NCBI GenBank assembly: GCA_016722065.1
Contig: JADKGX010000001.1
Location: forward strand, 620,001 to 684,000
Origin: Planctomycetota bacterium
GTDB lineage: Bacteria; Planctomycetota; UBA8742; UBA2392
Direction: 5' to 3'
DNA: 64,000 nucleotides
Shown here: positions 8,549 through 18,642 of the stretch, one piece after another
How the letters are laid out: the number at the start of each line of letters is the position of its first letter
Position numbering within the stretch: position 1 is the stretch's first letter
Notes under the pieces: model-generated
The model's database searches: none
The model's input: the letters and a program-made list of their open reading frames with translations, nothing else
Told to the model about the DNA's origin: nothing
Program-made: the position numbers and the translations under genes

Positions 8549-10945
8549 CTACTCGTTGGTCTTGCCCTGGGCCGGGTCGAACCACCAGCTTGCGTTGCGA
8601 GTGGTGTCGTCGTCGGCCTGGGCAAAGTGAACCAACAGCTTGCCGGTTTTGGGGTCGACGGCGCCAAAGGCCTGGGCACTGAGGCTTTCGGGTGATTCGT
8701 AGGTCTTCCACACCTTGCCATCCCAGCAGCACAGTTTGCGGTCTGAAAACGCCCACAGCAGCTTGCGGGTTTCGTCGGCAAAAGGCGAGCTGATGTGGTT
8801 CTCGCTGCCCGGCACGATCGTGGGAGTGGTGGACGCTTCCCAGGCCTTGCCGTCCCAGCTCCAGCCTTGTTCGTATTGGTCCCAATCTTCGCCCTGAAAG
8901 CCTTGATACACCAGCACGCGGCGGGCCACCGGGTCCCAGCACAGAAACGCTGTCTGGGTGCCTTCCACGGGTGGCGCGGCAACATCTTTCCAGTTTTCGC
9001 CGTCGAACTCGAACAGGCGCAGGCTGGTCTTGTCTTCGGGTGGGTGGGCCAGCGCGACCAGCACGCCACGATCCGTGTCAAAGGCTGTCCTGGTGGCCGA
9101 AATGCCGGTGGGCATGCCAATGGCAAGGTCAACCCGGGGCACCCAGGATTCGCCCTTCCATTCCCAGAAATCCGCGCGGTCCTCAAAGGCAAATTCGTCG
9201 TTCACATCCATGTGCGACCCGCCCAGCATGGTCAGCCGCTTGTTGACGGTGCTGTAGTAAAGTGCGGCGTTGCCCCGCGCGCCGGGTGTCATACGCGGCG
9301 CGGCCTTTTGCCAACTGGCACCGTCAAACTTCCAGGTGTCGCTGGTGTCGGCCCCGAAAATGCCCTGCTGGCCGCCAAACAACAGGGCGTTGCCGGTTTC
9401 GCCATCGAAGGCAATCGCGCGGTCGGTGAATTGCTGGGTGCCGAATTCACCGTTGTCGATCCAGTTCCAGCCTGCCGCCAGGCGTTTTTCCGGTGGCACT
9501 TCGCCCGGGCTGTAGCTTCGGGTCACCTGGCCCTGTTCGTCGTAATAGGTGTAGTGCGTGGCAACGTCGCTGTCCCATTCCACCTGCGATGCCAGCGTGC
9601 CGCTTTCACTGTAGGTCTTGAAGGTTCCCTGGCGTTTGCCCGCCACAAATGTGCCTTCTTCTTTGACTTTGCCGTCCTTGTGAAACCAGCGCACCGGGCC
9701 GGTCTGCACGCCGTTGGCGTAGGTCGTTTCAAAATCCGACCAGCCGTCTTCCGTGAAGCGTTTGAACACGCCGTGGTTGTTGCCCTTGGTCAATTCGCCA
9801 GTCCAGCGCAGCTTGCCGCTGGGCCAATAGGCCGCATAGGGGCCGTTCTTTGCGCCGTCTTCAACCCAGGCCTGGTACACCAACTTGCCCTCGGCGCTGT
9901 AGTAAGCCGCCCAGCCCCGGTTGGGCCCGAAGTCGAAGTAGCGCGTGACATAGGGATAGGTGGCGCCGGGGTACCAGAACTCCGTGCGGCCATAATACTT
10001 GCCGTCAAAGGCATTGCCGCGCTTGATCAACTGGCCCGATGTATTCCACTGGGCGCAGGCGCCGCTGTCTTTGCCGCCGACATAGGTTGACGAAAACGAA
10101 CCATCCGCGGACCACGAATAACTGGCGCCGTGGCGCACGCCCCCCACCGTCCAGGTTTGTTCCGTGATGTAGCCGTCCTGGTCGTAAAAGCGCAGTTCGC
10201 CGTTGGCCTGGTTGTATTGATACTCGGCGATGTAGTTGGTTTTCTGCGTGCCGGCCTTGGACAGATCCTCATAGGCAAACGACCACGGGCCATACATGCG
10301 GCCATCGCGAAAGAAGCCCACCGCGTAGGTGTAAGGGTCCGCCAGGCTGACCGAAACGCCTGCACTCATTTTGGCCCGGGCGTTATCCCAGGTGCAGAAG
10401 CCCAGCCCGTGCGCCATTTTCGTGCTGGACCCATCGGCGTTGTAAACCGTCTTTGATTCCGCCGCCAAGGCCATGGTGCGCTTGCCGGAATCGTTGCCCA
10501 ACTCGAAGCTGTAGCTGATGTAAGGGTCGTTGCCGTTGCCGCGGTTATCGCTGCCCAGCGCCAGCGAATACTTCGAAAGCAGCCGCTCCCAAAGGTTGTC
10601 CGTGGGCCGCACGGGCGAGCCATATTGAATCGTGACATCGGCCGTTGTTGCGGCCTGGGGTATCTTCGAACGATCCAGTTCCGGCGCGTCGGATGCCACA
10701 TAGGGCTGGGCTGGCGCCGCTGGCCGGTCAGGCCCGGAACCCGAATAGCCGCTGGAAGACGACCCGCTGGAAGAACCGCCCGAGCCGCAGCTCGAACTGC
10801 CCCCGGAATAGCTGCCGCCGGAACTGCAACCTGAACTGTACGAACCCGAAGACGAGTAATCCGGGTCCGAGGCGCAGGCCAGAATCATCAACGCAAGTAC
10901 AATCACCGCGCGCGCAGGAATGCGCACTGGCACCAGTTCGGACAT
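8549..10945 (-). CDS. lipoprotein with MORN-type repeats and a kelch-like C-terminal domain
   Basis: 798 residues from the ATG at 10945, which has GGAG at the right distance; the frame is open further upstream but without a start signal. A signal peptide ends in a lipobox-like Leu-Ala-Cys near residue 24. A Ser/Gly/Cys-rich low-complexity segment (about 27-65) follows. Residues ~250-480 hold repeated MORN_2-like units (Y-x-x-G-x-x-x-G-x-W/F, as in the YwqK family). The last ~280 residues carry kelch-like blades (LLFGGQQG, LTMLGGSH, RRVLVYQGF, KLLVHFA) with recurring W-x-x-x-P/A motifs. It is probably anchored in the outer membrane and binds something outside or in the periplasm; no enzyme motif was seen. 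The combination of the two repeat types is unusual. Confidence 0.6.
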   Translation of the reverse strand: MSELVPVRIPARAVIVLALMILACASDPDYSSSGSYSSGCSSGGSYSGGSSSCGSGGSSSGSSSSGYSGSGPDRPAAPAQPYVASDAPELDRSKIPQAATTADVTIQYGSPVRPTDNLWERLLSKYSLALGSDNRGNGNDPYISYSFELGNDSGKRTMALAAESKTVYNADGSSTKMAHGLGFCTWDNARAKMSAGVSVSLADPYTYAVGFFRDGRMYGPWSFAYEDLSKAGTQKTNYIAEYQYNQANGELRFYDQDGYITEQTWTVGGVRHGASYSWSADGSFSSTYVGGKDSGACAQWNTSGQLIKRGNAFDGKYYGRTEFWYPGATYPYVTRYFDFGPNRGWAAYYSAEGKLVYQAWVEDGAKNGPYAAYWPSGKLRWTGELTKGNNHGVFKRFTEDGWSDFETTYANGVQTGPVRWFHKDGKVKEEGTFVAGKRQGTFKTYSESGTLASQVEWDSDVATHYTYYDEQGQVTRSYSPGEVPPEKRLAAGWNWIDNGEFGTQQFTDRAIAFDGETGNALLFGGQQGIFGADTSDTWKFDGASWQKAAPRMTPGARGNAALYYSTVNKRLTMLGGSHMDVNDEFAFEDRADFWEWKGESWVPRVDLAIGMPTGISATRTAFDTDRGVLVALAHPPEDKTSLRLFEFDGENWKDVAAPPVEGTQTAFLCWDPVARRVLVYQGFQGEDWDQYEQGWSWDGKAWEASTTPTIVPGSENHISSPFADETRKLLWAFSDRKLCCWDGKVWKTYESPESLSAQAFGAVDPKTGKLLVHFAQADDDTTRNASWWFDPAQGKTNE

Positions 10946-11216
10946 GGGCGGGCTCCAAGGACGACCCGATGCTATCCAGAACGTGACCGGAGGCAAAGTG
11001 TGCAATCCGCCCCGCCCGACAGGATTGTTGGGCCTACCCAGCCTTTCACACTTGCCCCATCGCGGCAAGCCGGACATTCCTGTCCGATCACCCCACGCCC
11101 GACTGGATTGACAGGCTGGCCAAGACCCCGCGAGCCTGGCCCGGCAAGCACCGGCGTCGCGCGACCCGCAAAGCGCAAGCGCGCGGCACTTGGCCTCGGC
11201 CCCACTTGCCACAAGC
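10946..11216. repeat. intergenic region with REP-like small hairpins
   Basis: No gene is supported here. CGGACA-TTCC-TGTCCG (11071-11086) is a perfect hairpin. A related imperfect one, CCCGACA...TGTTGGG, ends in GGCCTACCC near 11015-11038. AAGTGTG near 10996 pairs with CACACTT near 11046. The same small motifs (cCGACAnnnTGTCGg followed by GGCCTACCC) recur at 40406-40490, which suggests a dispersed palindromic repeat. Confidence 0.45.
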
Positions 11217-11246
11217 AAACGGGGCGATCGAAGGATCGCCCCGTTT
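11217..11246. terminator. terminator of the GAPDH-like gene
   Basis: A perfect 13-bp stem, AAACGGGGCGATC / GATCGCCCCGTTT, with loop GAAG, about 70 bases past the stop at 11316. T-rich flanks are present on both strands. Confidence 0.85.
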
Positions 11247-11315
11247 TCTGAATGGATGCTGTCTGGCCTTTGACCGGCCCGCCTGTTCCGCTGTCGTGCG
11301 GGCCTGGCCCTGTTT

Positions 11316-12395
11316 TTAGACTTCCTCAAAGAAGTAAGGCTTCAGAACCTGGATCTTTTTGTCGTAGGTCGCAGGGTCAATCGCCCACAGGGCGGCGCTT
11401 ACGCTGCTCAACAGGCTGTTGCCGTCCTGGCTGGTAAAGCAGAAGCCGCGAATGTTGCTGCCGCCCTGCACCTGCAGCGTCTCATGCGGAATGATGCACT
11501 GGTTCAAGATGCGGCCAAAAAAGCCGTGGTCGCGCCCGAAGCTGAACACCTGGTTGGCGCTTTTCTTGAAGGTCAGGGCCTGGCGGTCGTCTTCTTTGAT
11601 GGTCTTGATCAGCTTCTCGACGCTGGTGTTTTCTTTCACGCGCAGGTGAAAACGCACCACGTGCATGAACTGGGTGTTCAACTTCAGCGCACTCGAGAAC
11701 AGGCCGCTGAGGTCCCATCCCTTGGTCTTGTACAGGTGCCAGGCGTCGCGCGCATGGTGCGTGCCGAACTGGTCGTCCTTGTGCTTGCCCACTTCAGGGC
11801 TGGCGCAAAAGTCGTCGTCCTGGCTGATGTCATTGGCGCGGCGCATGCACACAAAATCAGCGCTGATCAGGTTCTCTGGCGCGGTGTTGCCCTTGGTGCC
11901 AAACAGCTTCACCAGGGCACTCAAGTTGTGCGTGTTGCAGCTTACTACTTGAATGAACTTGTCCTCGCCCGGCACCAGCGTTTCGTCATTGATGCCGCGC
12001 GCGTACATCTTGCCAAAGCCGAACTCGCTGCCCTGGGCAATGAAGCCCTTGCCCCCGGCCTGGGCAGCCTTGAGGTAGTATTGTTCCTTGTTGGCAAGCC
12101 CGGCACCGCTTGGCGTGCAGTCAATCACCACCGTGGCGCGCAGGATCGCTTCTTCGGTGTCATAGGTCGGCTTGATGCCCAGCTTTTCAAAGCCTGAAAA
12201 CTGGTCGCGCGAAGTGGCCAGTTTGGCGCCGCGGCGAATCAGGTCCACGACCTTGCTGCGGTCGGTTTTGAGCGGCGTGCGCTTGTTGAAAGTGACTTCG
12301 TCGATGCCCAGTTCCTTCTGGAAGTGCGTCAGAAGGCCGGTCAGCGGCTCGCCAATCGTGCCAGTGCCTACGATGTGAATGATGGTCTTGGCCAT
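11316..12395 (-). CDS. type II (archaeal-type) glyceraldehyde-3-phosphate dehydrogenase homologue
   Basis: 359 residues; the ATG at 12395 follows AGGAGATT. A Rossmann N-terminus is marked by GTGTIG (residues 10-15). The stretch VIDCTPSGAGLANKEQYY (90-107) and the nucleophile region VVSCNTHN with Cys153 match the type II GAPDH pattern of archaea (CTP.G...KN..., SCNT). A later HHARD motif resembles the HHGPD of that family. The expected reaction is oxidation of glyceraldehyde 3-phosphate with NAD(P) and phosphate. Bacterial glycolysis normally uses the unrelated type I GapA, so this may have a different substrate. The substitution of Thr-Thr by Thr-His after the catalytic Cys-Asn is notable. 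It is a single gene with its own terminator. Confidence 0.6.
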   Translation of the reverse strand: MAKTIIHIVGTGTIGEPLTGLLTHFQKELGIDEVTFNKRTPLKTDRSKVVDLIRRGAKLATSRDQFSGFEKLGIKPTYDTEEAILRATVVIDCTPSGAGLANKEQYYLKAAQAGGKGFIAQGSEFGFGKMYARGINDETLVPGEDKFIQVVSCNTHNLSALVKLFGTKGNTAPENLISADFVCMRRANDISQDDDFCASPEVGKHKDDQFGTHHARDAWHLYKTKGWDLSGLFSSALKLNTQFMHVVRFHLRVKENTSVEKLIKTIKEDDRQALTFKKSANQVFSFGRDHGFFGRILNQCIIPHETLQVQGGSNIRGFCFTSQDGNSLLSSVSAALWAIDPATYDKKIQVLKPYFFEEV

Positions 12396-12886
12396 GAAGG
12401 AATCTCCTGCCCCAAACGAAACGCCGCATCGGGCAATTGCAACATTGCGCGACGCGGTCGTGGGGTCCTCAAGCTCGCCGCCAGCGCTGGGGCACCGTGC
12501 CACCGGGCCGGCAGGCATGAACGCGGGCAGCGTAGCAATCGGCGCGGGCCTTCCAAGGGAATGTTGACGTCGCCAAGCCCCACGTTCAGCAGCACAGACC
12601 ACAAGTCCGTGCAATCCATCCACCTGGACAAGCCCGGCGGCGCAGGCTTCCCGCGCAAATGCCGACTGCGCAAGAGTGATTGATCTACACAGCGGATTGG
12701 CCGGCGCGGAAGCCTGGCAGCGCAACAAACGCGGCTGATTCTGATGCAATCGCACAAACTGCAACTTTTCAGCGTCTGATCTTATTGACTTCAGGTCACC
12801 GTAGTGTCATCCTGACACGATCACCACATTCAGGAGTCCTTGTCGCACGGGGCGCAATTGCGCCGCGGCAAGGCTTAGGAGGTTCA
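12396..12886. promoter_or_regulatory. divergent promoter/leader region with two palindromes
   Basis: This 491-bp gap separates the GAPDH-like gene from the giant surface protein. No gene is supported. GTGTCA-TCC-TGACAC at 12804-12818 is a perfect inverted repeat just after a possible -35 (TTGACT, 12785-12790). A 14-bp palindrome GGCGCAATTGCGCC sits at 12851-12864 in the probable leader, before the strong TTAGGAGG Shine-Dalgarno. These could be operator and leader elements of the giant gene. Confidence 0.35.
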
Positions 12887-14806
12887 ATGATCTACGATCG
12901 AGTATTCTCTCGCGTGGCGGCGCTGGTTTTGGCTGGTGTCGTTCTGGCGGCTGCTGCGCAAGCGCAGATGTCCGGCACCTACACTGTTAACAACGCCGGG
13001 GGTGGCAACTTTACTTCGCTTGGTGCGGCCTTCACGGCCCTGGAGACCAACGGCGTAAACGGCCCAGTCACGATTGACGTCTACGACGATGGTGGCGTGT
13101 ACACCTCCGATGCCGAGTACGGCCTGGGTATCAGTGGCGCCACTAGTACGGCTGCGCCCGTCAACGGCGTTTCGGCTTCCAACAAGATTCTGATCAAGGC
13201 TCCAGCCGGCGAAAAGCCCGTAATCACGGGCAACGGTGCAGTCAGCATGTTCGGCACCACCTACACCGGCCCAATCACAGTCAACCAGGTCAGCTATGTA
13301 ACCATTCAGGGCCTGACACTCACTGGTGGCAACAGTTTTGGCATTCATCTTTATGCAGGCTCAGCGGTAACCGAATTTCACGTGCGCAACTGCATCATCC
13401 GCAACTGCGCGGGCGTGGGAACGTTCATTTATGGCAACACCGGCCCGATCACCAACTGCACGGTCGAAAATTGCTTCATTTATGACTGCCAGTGCGGCGG
13501 GTCCTTCAACAGCTTCGCTTATGGCGCGCTGGGCTGGCGCCGCCCCAGCACCGGCTGTGCCGCGTTGCACAACACGGTTGTACGCAACTCGGGCTCCAGT
13601 TACGGCTGCATCGGCATGAGCGGCGGCGGGTCCTATACCCTGACCCAGTGCAGTTACAACATCTTCATTTCACAGATCGCCAGTGTGCCCTGCTGGAGTG
13701 TTGACACCGCAGGTATGGCGCCCACGACCTCTGACTACAACTACTTTTACACAACCGGCGCGGCCTTCCACAGCGACACCACGACCTTCCCTAACTTCGC
13801 GGCATGGCAGGCCTCGGGCCGCGATGCTAACGGCGTCTTTGGCACGAACCCGCTGCTGATCAGCACTTCGCTGGGCTCGGAAGACCTGCACCTGCAGGCC
13901 TCATCGCCGTGCATCAGCAAGGCCGCAACCAGCACCATGGCCGACGACGTCGATGGCGACACACGCCCCAACGGCGCGGCGCGCGAGATTGGCGCCGACG
14001 AGTACGTGCCGGCAGGGCCGAATGTTTCGTGCAGCGTTTCTACGTTGAACCTTGGCGCCACCCCGCCGGGCACGGCCGGCACAGCCGTCAGCTACAACGT
14101 CTCTGGAAACAGCACGACCAACCAGACCATCATCACGGCGCCGACTGGCGTTGAAGTTTCGTTCGCCCAAGCCTCCGGCTACAGCAACTCGATCACCGTC
14201 ACTTCGACTGGCACTTGGGGCCCCACCACGGTGTGGGCGCGCATCAGCGCCAGTGCCAGCGCTGGCACTCTCAGCGGCAATATTACGCATGTCAGCACCG
14301 GGGCCACCTCGGCCAACGTGTCGATCACCGGTTTTGTGGGCAACGTGATCTGGCCGCTGCAACAGACACCTTCGACTGGCCTGACGGTGTTCAACAGCAG
14401 CGCCTACAACATGGGTTATGTGTTCACCACGTCGCAGTCCAACGTGAACGTCACGCACCTTTCGGGCATGATTCCGGTTGCCGGGGCTTTGCAGGTCTGC
14501 CTGTGGGACTCCACGGCAACCACTGCGCCGATTGCAACTGTTACCACAGCTAACGGTGCCGCCGGCACCTGGCGCAGCGGCAACCTTGCCTCGCCGATCA
14601 CACTGGTCGCTGGGCGGCAGTATCGTGTCGCCACAGTGTGCGGGCCTGACTGGTACTATCTGGCCACCGCAGTCAGCCCCTGGACGCCCTCAGGCGTGAT
14701 CAACTGGGTCAGTTCCTGCTGGGGCTCGGGCTCTACGCCGGTGTATCCGTCTTCGGGCAATTCCTCTGTGTATGGTGTTGCGGACATTGGCTACAACGCG
14801 GGGCCG

Positions 14807-16414
14807 TCAGTTTCGACCTCCACGGGCTCGGTCAACCTTGGCACGACTTCGCAGGGCACGCCTGGCACGGCTGTCAGCTACACGGTTTCGGGCACGCAAC
14901 TCTCTGCCGTAACCAACATCACGGCGCCGACAGGCGTGAACATCAGCTTCAGCCAGACAACCGGCTTTGCCCAGACATTGCAGATCACCACCACCCCCAG
15001 CTATTCGGGCGTCACGGTCTGGGCGCGGTTGACTGGCGCCACAGCGGGCACCATCAGCGGCAACATCACACATACAAGCACGGGTGCCAATTCGGCCAAC
15101 GTGTCGGTTTCAGGCAACGTGACGGGACCGACCGTTTCGCCTTCGGTATCCACGCTTAACCTGGGGTCCACGCCGCAGGGCACGACTGGCACGCCCAACA
15201 GCTACACGGTTTCGGGTTCGGCTTTGACGGCTAACACGGTCATCACGGCGCCCTCCGGTGTTGAGGTTTCGTTTGCTTCTGGCAGCGGCTATGCCAGCAG
15301 CATCACGATCACGACCTTCCCGACCTATTCGGCCACAACCATCTATGCCCGCTTGACGGGCGCGGCCGCTGGCACAATCACCGGCAACATCACTCACGCC
15401 AGCACTGGCGCCACCACGGCCAACGTCTCCATCAACGGCACAGTCACGCCGCCTACGGTCACGCCTTCAGTTTCCACGTTGAACCTGGGGTCTACGCCTC
15501 AGGGTACGGTGGGGACGCCTGCCAGTTACACGGTTTCGGGTTCGGCTTTGACTGGTAACACGACCATCACCGCGCCTTCGGGTGTCGAGGTTTCCTTTGC
15601 TTCGGGCAGCGGCTATGCGGCTTCGATCACGATCACGACCTTCCCGAGCTATGCCGGTGTTTCGGTTTATGCCCGCTTGACGGGTGCCGCAGCCGGCACG
15701 ATTACCGGCAACATCACCCATGCCAGCGCCGGTGCCACCACGGCCAACGTGTCCGTCAACGGCACGGTGACTCCGCCAACGGTCACGCCTTCGGTTTCGA
15801 CGCTGAACCTGGGTACTACGCAGCAGGGTACGGCTGGCACGCCTGCCAGTTACACGGTTTCGGGTTCGGCTTTGACTGGTAACACGACCATCACCGCGCC
15901 TTCGGGTGTTGAGGTTTCCTTCAGCTCGGGCAGCGGCTATGCGGCTTCGATCACGATCACGACCTTCCCCAGCTATGCCGGGCTTGCGGTTTATGCCCGC
16001 TTGACTGGTGCTACCGCCGGCGCGGTTTCTGGCAACATCACCCATGCCAGCGCGGGCGCTACCACGGCCAACGTCACGATCTCGGGTAACGTGTGGTCAC
16101 TGGTTGCTACGCCCAACAGCCTTAACCTGGGCACCACCAGTGTGGGTACGCCGGGCACTGCGCAATCCTATGACCTTGTGGGTGCTGGCTTGACGGTTGC
16201 CACCACAGTCAATGCGCCGGCTAACTTTGAAATCTCGCTTTCCCAGGCCGGAAGCTACTCCGCCAGTTTGAACATCAACCAGACGCCCACACTCAATGCC
16301 ACTGTGTGGGTGCGCTTGACTGGCGCCACGCTGGGCACCTTCAGCGGCAACGTCACCAACAGCTCGGCCCCTGCCTCGGTCAATGTGGCCATCAACGGCA
16401 CGGTCTCGCCGCCG
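14807..16414 (+). repeat. five tandem 324-bp repeats inside the giant gene
   Basis: Units begin near 14807, 15131, 15455, 15779 and 16103, each 324 bp (108 codons). They share the motif (S)TLNLG(S/T)T..GT.GT..SYTVSGS and end in GNITHAS(T/A)GATTANVSI. The middle three are the most alike at DNA level, pointing to recent expansion. A sixth, separate copy lies at about 14010-14335. Confidence 0.9.
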
Positions 16415-17033
16415 AACAATCTGGGCCTGTCGCGCAACGGCCCGGGCGCAGTCACGGGCGTGAACAACGATTCGCAGGGTCCCTCCAGCAACGGCCACGT
16501 GATTCTGGACTTCAGCCTGTCCACCAACCAGGCCGCCTGGACAGTCACTGACCTGGTCTTCACGGCCAGCGGCACGGCCGACGAACAAGCGGCCTTGAGC
16601 CTGCTTGGCTTGTATGAGGACACCAACACCAGCGGCAGCTTTGACGGCCCGGGCACAGACCTGCTGGCCACGGCCGCAGCCGGCACCAGCTTCAATGGCG
16701 CCAACGGAACCTATACGGCGACCTTGACCAACGGGGCCTGGGCAATCAGCACCAACCGGCGCTTCTTTCTGGTCTGCAAGCTGGCAGGCACGGCCAGTGC
16801 AGGCCAGACGATCCATGCCGAGTTGACCACCATCAACGCCACCAGCGGCGGCGGCGGCACAATCACCGGCGCGCCCACCACGGCCGCCAACGACGCCTTG
16901 AACATCAACCCGGCCACGCTGGGCGTAACGCTTTCCGGGCCGATGAGCTTCAGCACTGTCAACAACAACAGCCAGGGTGCCGGCAGCAACGGCCACGTGG
17001 TGTGCGACTTCAGCCTGGCCACGCAGAACGATA

Positions 17034-17036
17034 CCC
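17034..17036 (+). other. frameshift site in the giant surface-protein gene
   Basis: In the CCC run of GATACCCTGGACC, removing one C joins the two frames as ...Asn-Asp-Thr-Trp-Thr-Val-Ser-Asp-Ile. The earlier repeat reads ...Ala-Ala-Trp-Thr-Val-Thr-Asp-Leu at the same place. It may be a sequencing/assembly error, a phase-variable tract or a real inactivating mutation. Confidence 0.85.
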
Positions 17037-18332
17037 TGGACCGTCAGCGACATCACGTTCACCGAATCCGGCAGCATGGACGGCCAGACAGACGTGAACT
17101 TCCTGGCCCTGTACCTGGATAACGGCAACGGCAGCTTTGACGGCCCGGGCACCGACACACTGGCCACGGCCACCGCCGGCACCAGCTTCAATGCTGCCAA
17201 CGGCACCTACACCGCCACACTGACCGGCGCGGCCGCAGCGTTTGCCATGAACCAGGGCAAGCGCTTCTTTCTGGTCGCCAAGCTTGCCGGACAGGCCAGC
17301 CCCGCGGAGACCCTGCGCGTAGCCGTGACCAGCTTGACCCAAAGCTCGCCCACGGGCGGCACAGTCAGTGGCACGCCCACGGCGGCAAGTTCGGCGCTGG
17401 TGATTGATGTTGCGACCTTGACAGTCAACGCCGGGCCGACCAACCCGACGATTGTGGCGCGTGAGCAAAATGCAGCGGGCTTCACAGTCATGGTCGGCCA
17501 GTTCCGCCTGAGTGCCAGCAACGCCAACTTCACCGTGGCGGGCTTTACGCTTTCCACCAGCGGCAACGGCAACTGGGCCGCGAACCTGGATGCCGCCACC
17601 GGCGTGCAGGTGTGGCGCGACGACGGCGACGGCAGCTTCAATGCAACGGACACGCAACTGTTTGCCGGTGCCGGTGCCACGCCCAGCGTGAGCTGCGTCT
17701 TCGGCAGCAACCTGACGATCAACATGAACACCAACGAAGACCTGTGGGTGGTGCTGAACGTGCTGGCCAGCGCCGGTGCCAGCCCCAGCGAGACCTTCAG
17801 CAGCCAGATTGCAGCCCCAGCCGACGTCAACTCGTTGACCGGCGGCGGCCAGGTGTTGTTCGGCACGGCGGCACCAACAGCAGCCACGCTCAAGGTGATC
17901 ACCTATGCGTTCACCAGCTTCACACCCGTGACCAGCCTGCCCGCAGGCGGTGGCGCAATCACGATCACCGGCAGCGGCTTTGCTTTGCCGGTGACGGTAA
18001 CGATTGGCGGCGTGAACTGTGGCGGCGGGGCAGTCGTCAATGCCGCCGGCACGCAGATCACCGGCTTGACCGTACCCGCCGGTGCAGGCCAGAACCTGGC
18101 AATCGTGCTGACCACCAACAACCTGGCAGCCAAAACCCTAAGCCAGACCTTCAGCTACAGTAATGTAGTAGTGATCGGCGGCGGCGGTGGTGGACGCGGC
18201 GGTGGTGGCGGCGGCGGATGCGCAGCCACAGCAGCCGCAGCACCAGCAGCCATGCTGCTGCCGCTATGCATAGCCCTGTACCGGCGCCGCAAAGAAAAGC
18301 GCAGCTAGCAAAAGAAGTCACCGAACCAAAAA

Positions 18333-18357
18333 AGCCCGGGGCCAAAAACCCCGGGCT
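18333..18357 (+). terminator. rho-independent terminator of giant surface-protein gene
   Basis: A 9-bp stem AGCCCGGGG / CCCCGGGCT with loop CCAAAAA, followed by GTTGTTT, 25 bases after the stop codon. Confidence 0.85.
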
Positions 18358-18409
18358 GTTGTTTGAGATGGCGTAGATCGAATGCAACCGCAAGCCGCCA
18401 ACGGCTTGA

Positions 18410-18561
18410 ACACAGAGTAACGGAGCAACGGAGCAACGATGCCAGCCGCCGCCCAATCGTAACAACTCAGCCACCCAGAAACTCAGGCTCCCAGAAGCTC
18501 AGGCACTCAGAAACACAACCACGCAGCAATTCCGTTACTCCGTTACTCCGTTACTCCGTGT
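18410..18561. repeat. long inverted repeat of short tandem units
   Basis: The left arm 18410-18438 and right arm 18533-18561 are reverse complements at 26 of 29 positions. Each arm is built of the 8-base unit CGTTACTC (or its complement GAGTAACG) repeated about three times. The three mismatches become G-U wobbles in a minus-strand transcript, giving a continuous 29-bp helix. The ~94 bases between are direct repeats of a CTCAG(G/A) type. The rest of the 18309-18642 gap holds the terminator above and no gene. Confidence 0.7.
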
Positions 18562-18642
18562 CCAAACCCAGTCGTCAGGCCGGAGTGTTGTTCAGGTTGA
18601 TTGGCGGAATGCGGCTTTGGCTGGCCGGGTTATATTTTACCT

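Larger units (their letters stand above)
12887..18308 (+). pseudogene. giant secreted beta-helix/tandem-repeat surface protein, interrupted by one frameshift
   Basis: Start ATG 12887 follows TTAGGAGGTTCA. The first frame runs to a stop at 17122, and the same protein continues from about 17036 to 18308 in the +1 frame. Dropping one C of CCC at 17034-17036 restores a ~1806-residue protein that matches its own upstream repeat across the junction. Domains in order: signal peptide (1-26); right-handed beta-helix (about 35-365); one Ig-like repeat; a DUF4082-like domain (about 485-635); five more ~108-residue Ig-like repeats (640-1175); two ~165-residue repeats with DGPGTDLLAT-type motifs; a further beta domain; and an IPT/TIG domain (about 1670-1760). 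It ends with a Gly-rich/Cys/hydrophobic/Arg tail like Synerg- or MYXO-CTERM sorting signals. It is likely surface-anchored and adhesive. Either a base error or a true mutation explains the break. Confidence 0.7.

Noticed and set aside
17031..17040. Programmed +1 frameshift in the giant gene
   Set aside because: The CCC-TGG context lacks the usual slippery codon plus stop or a stimulatory hairpin. A single extra C explains it more simply.
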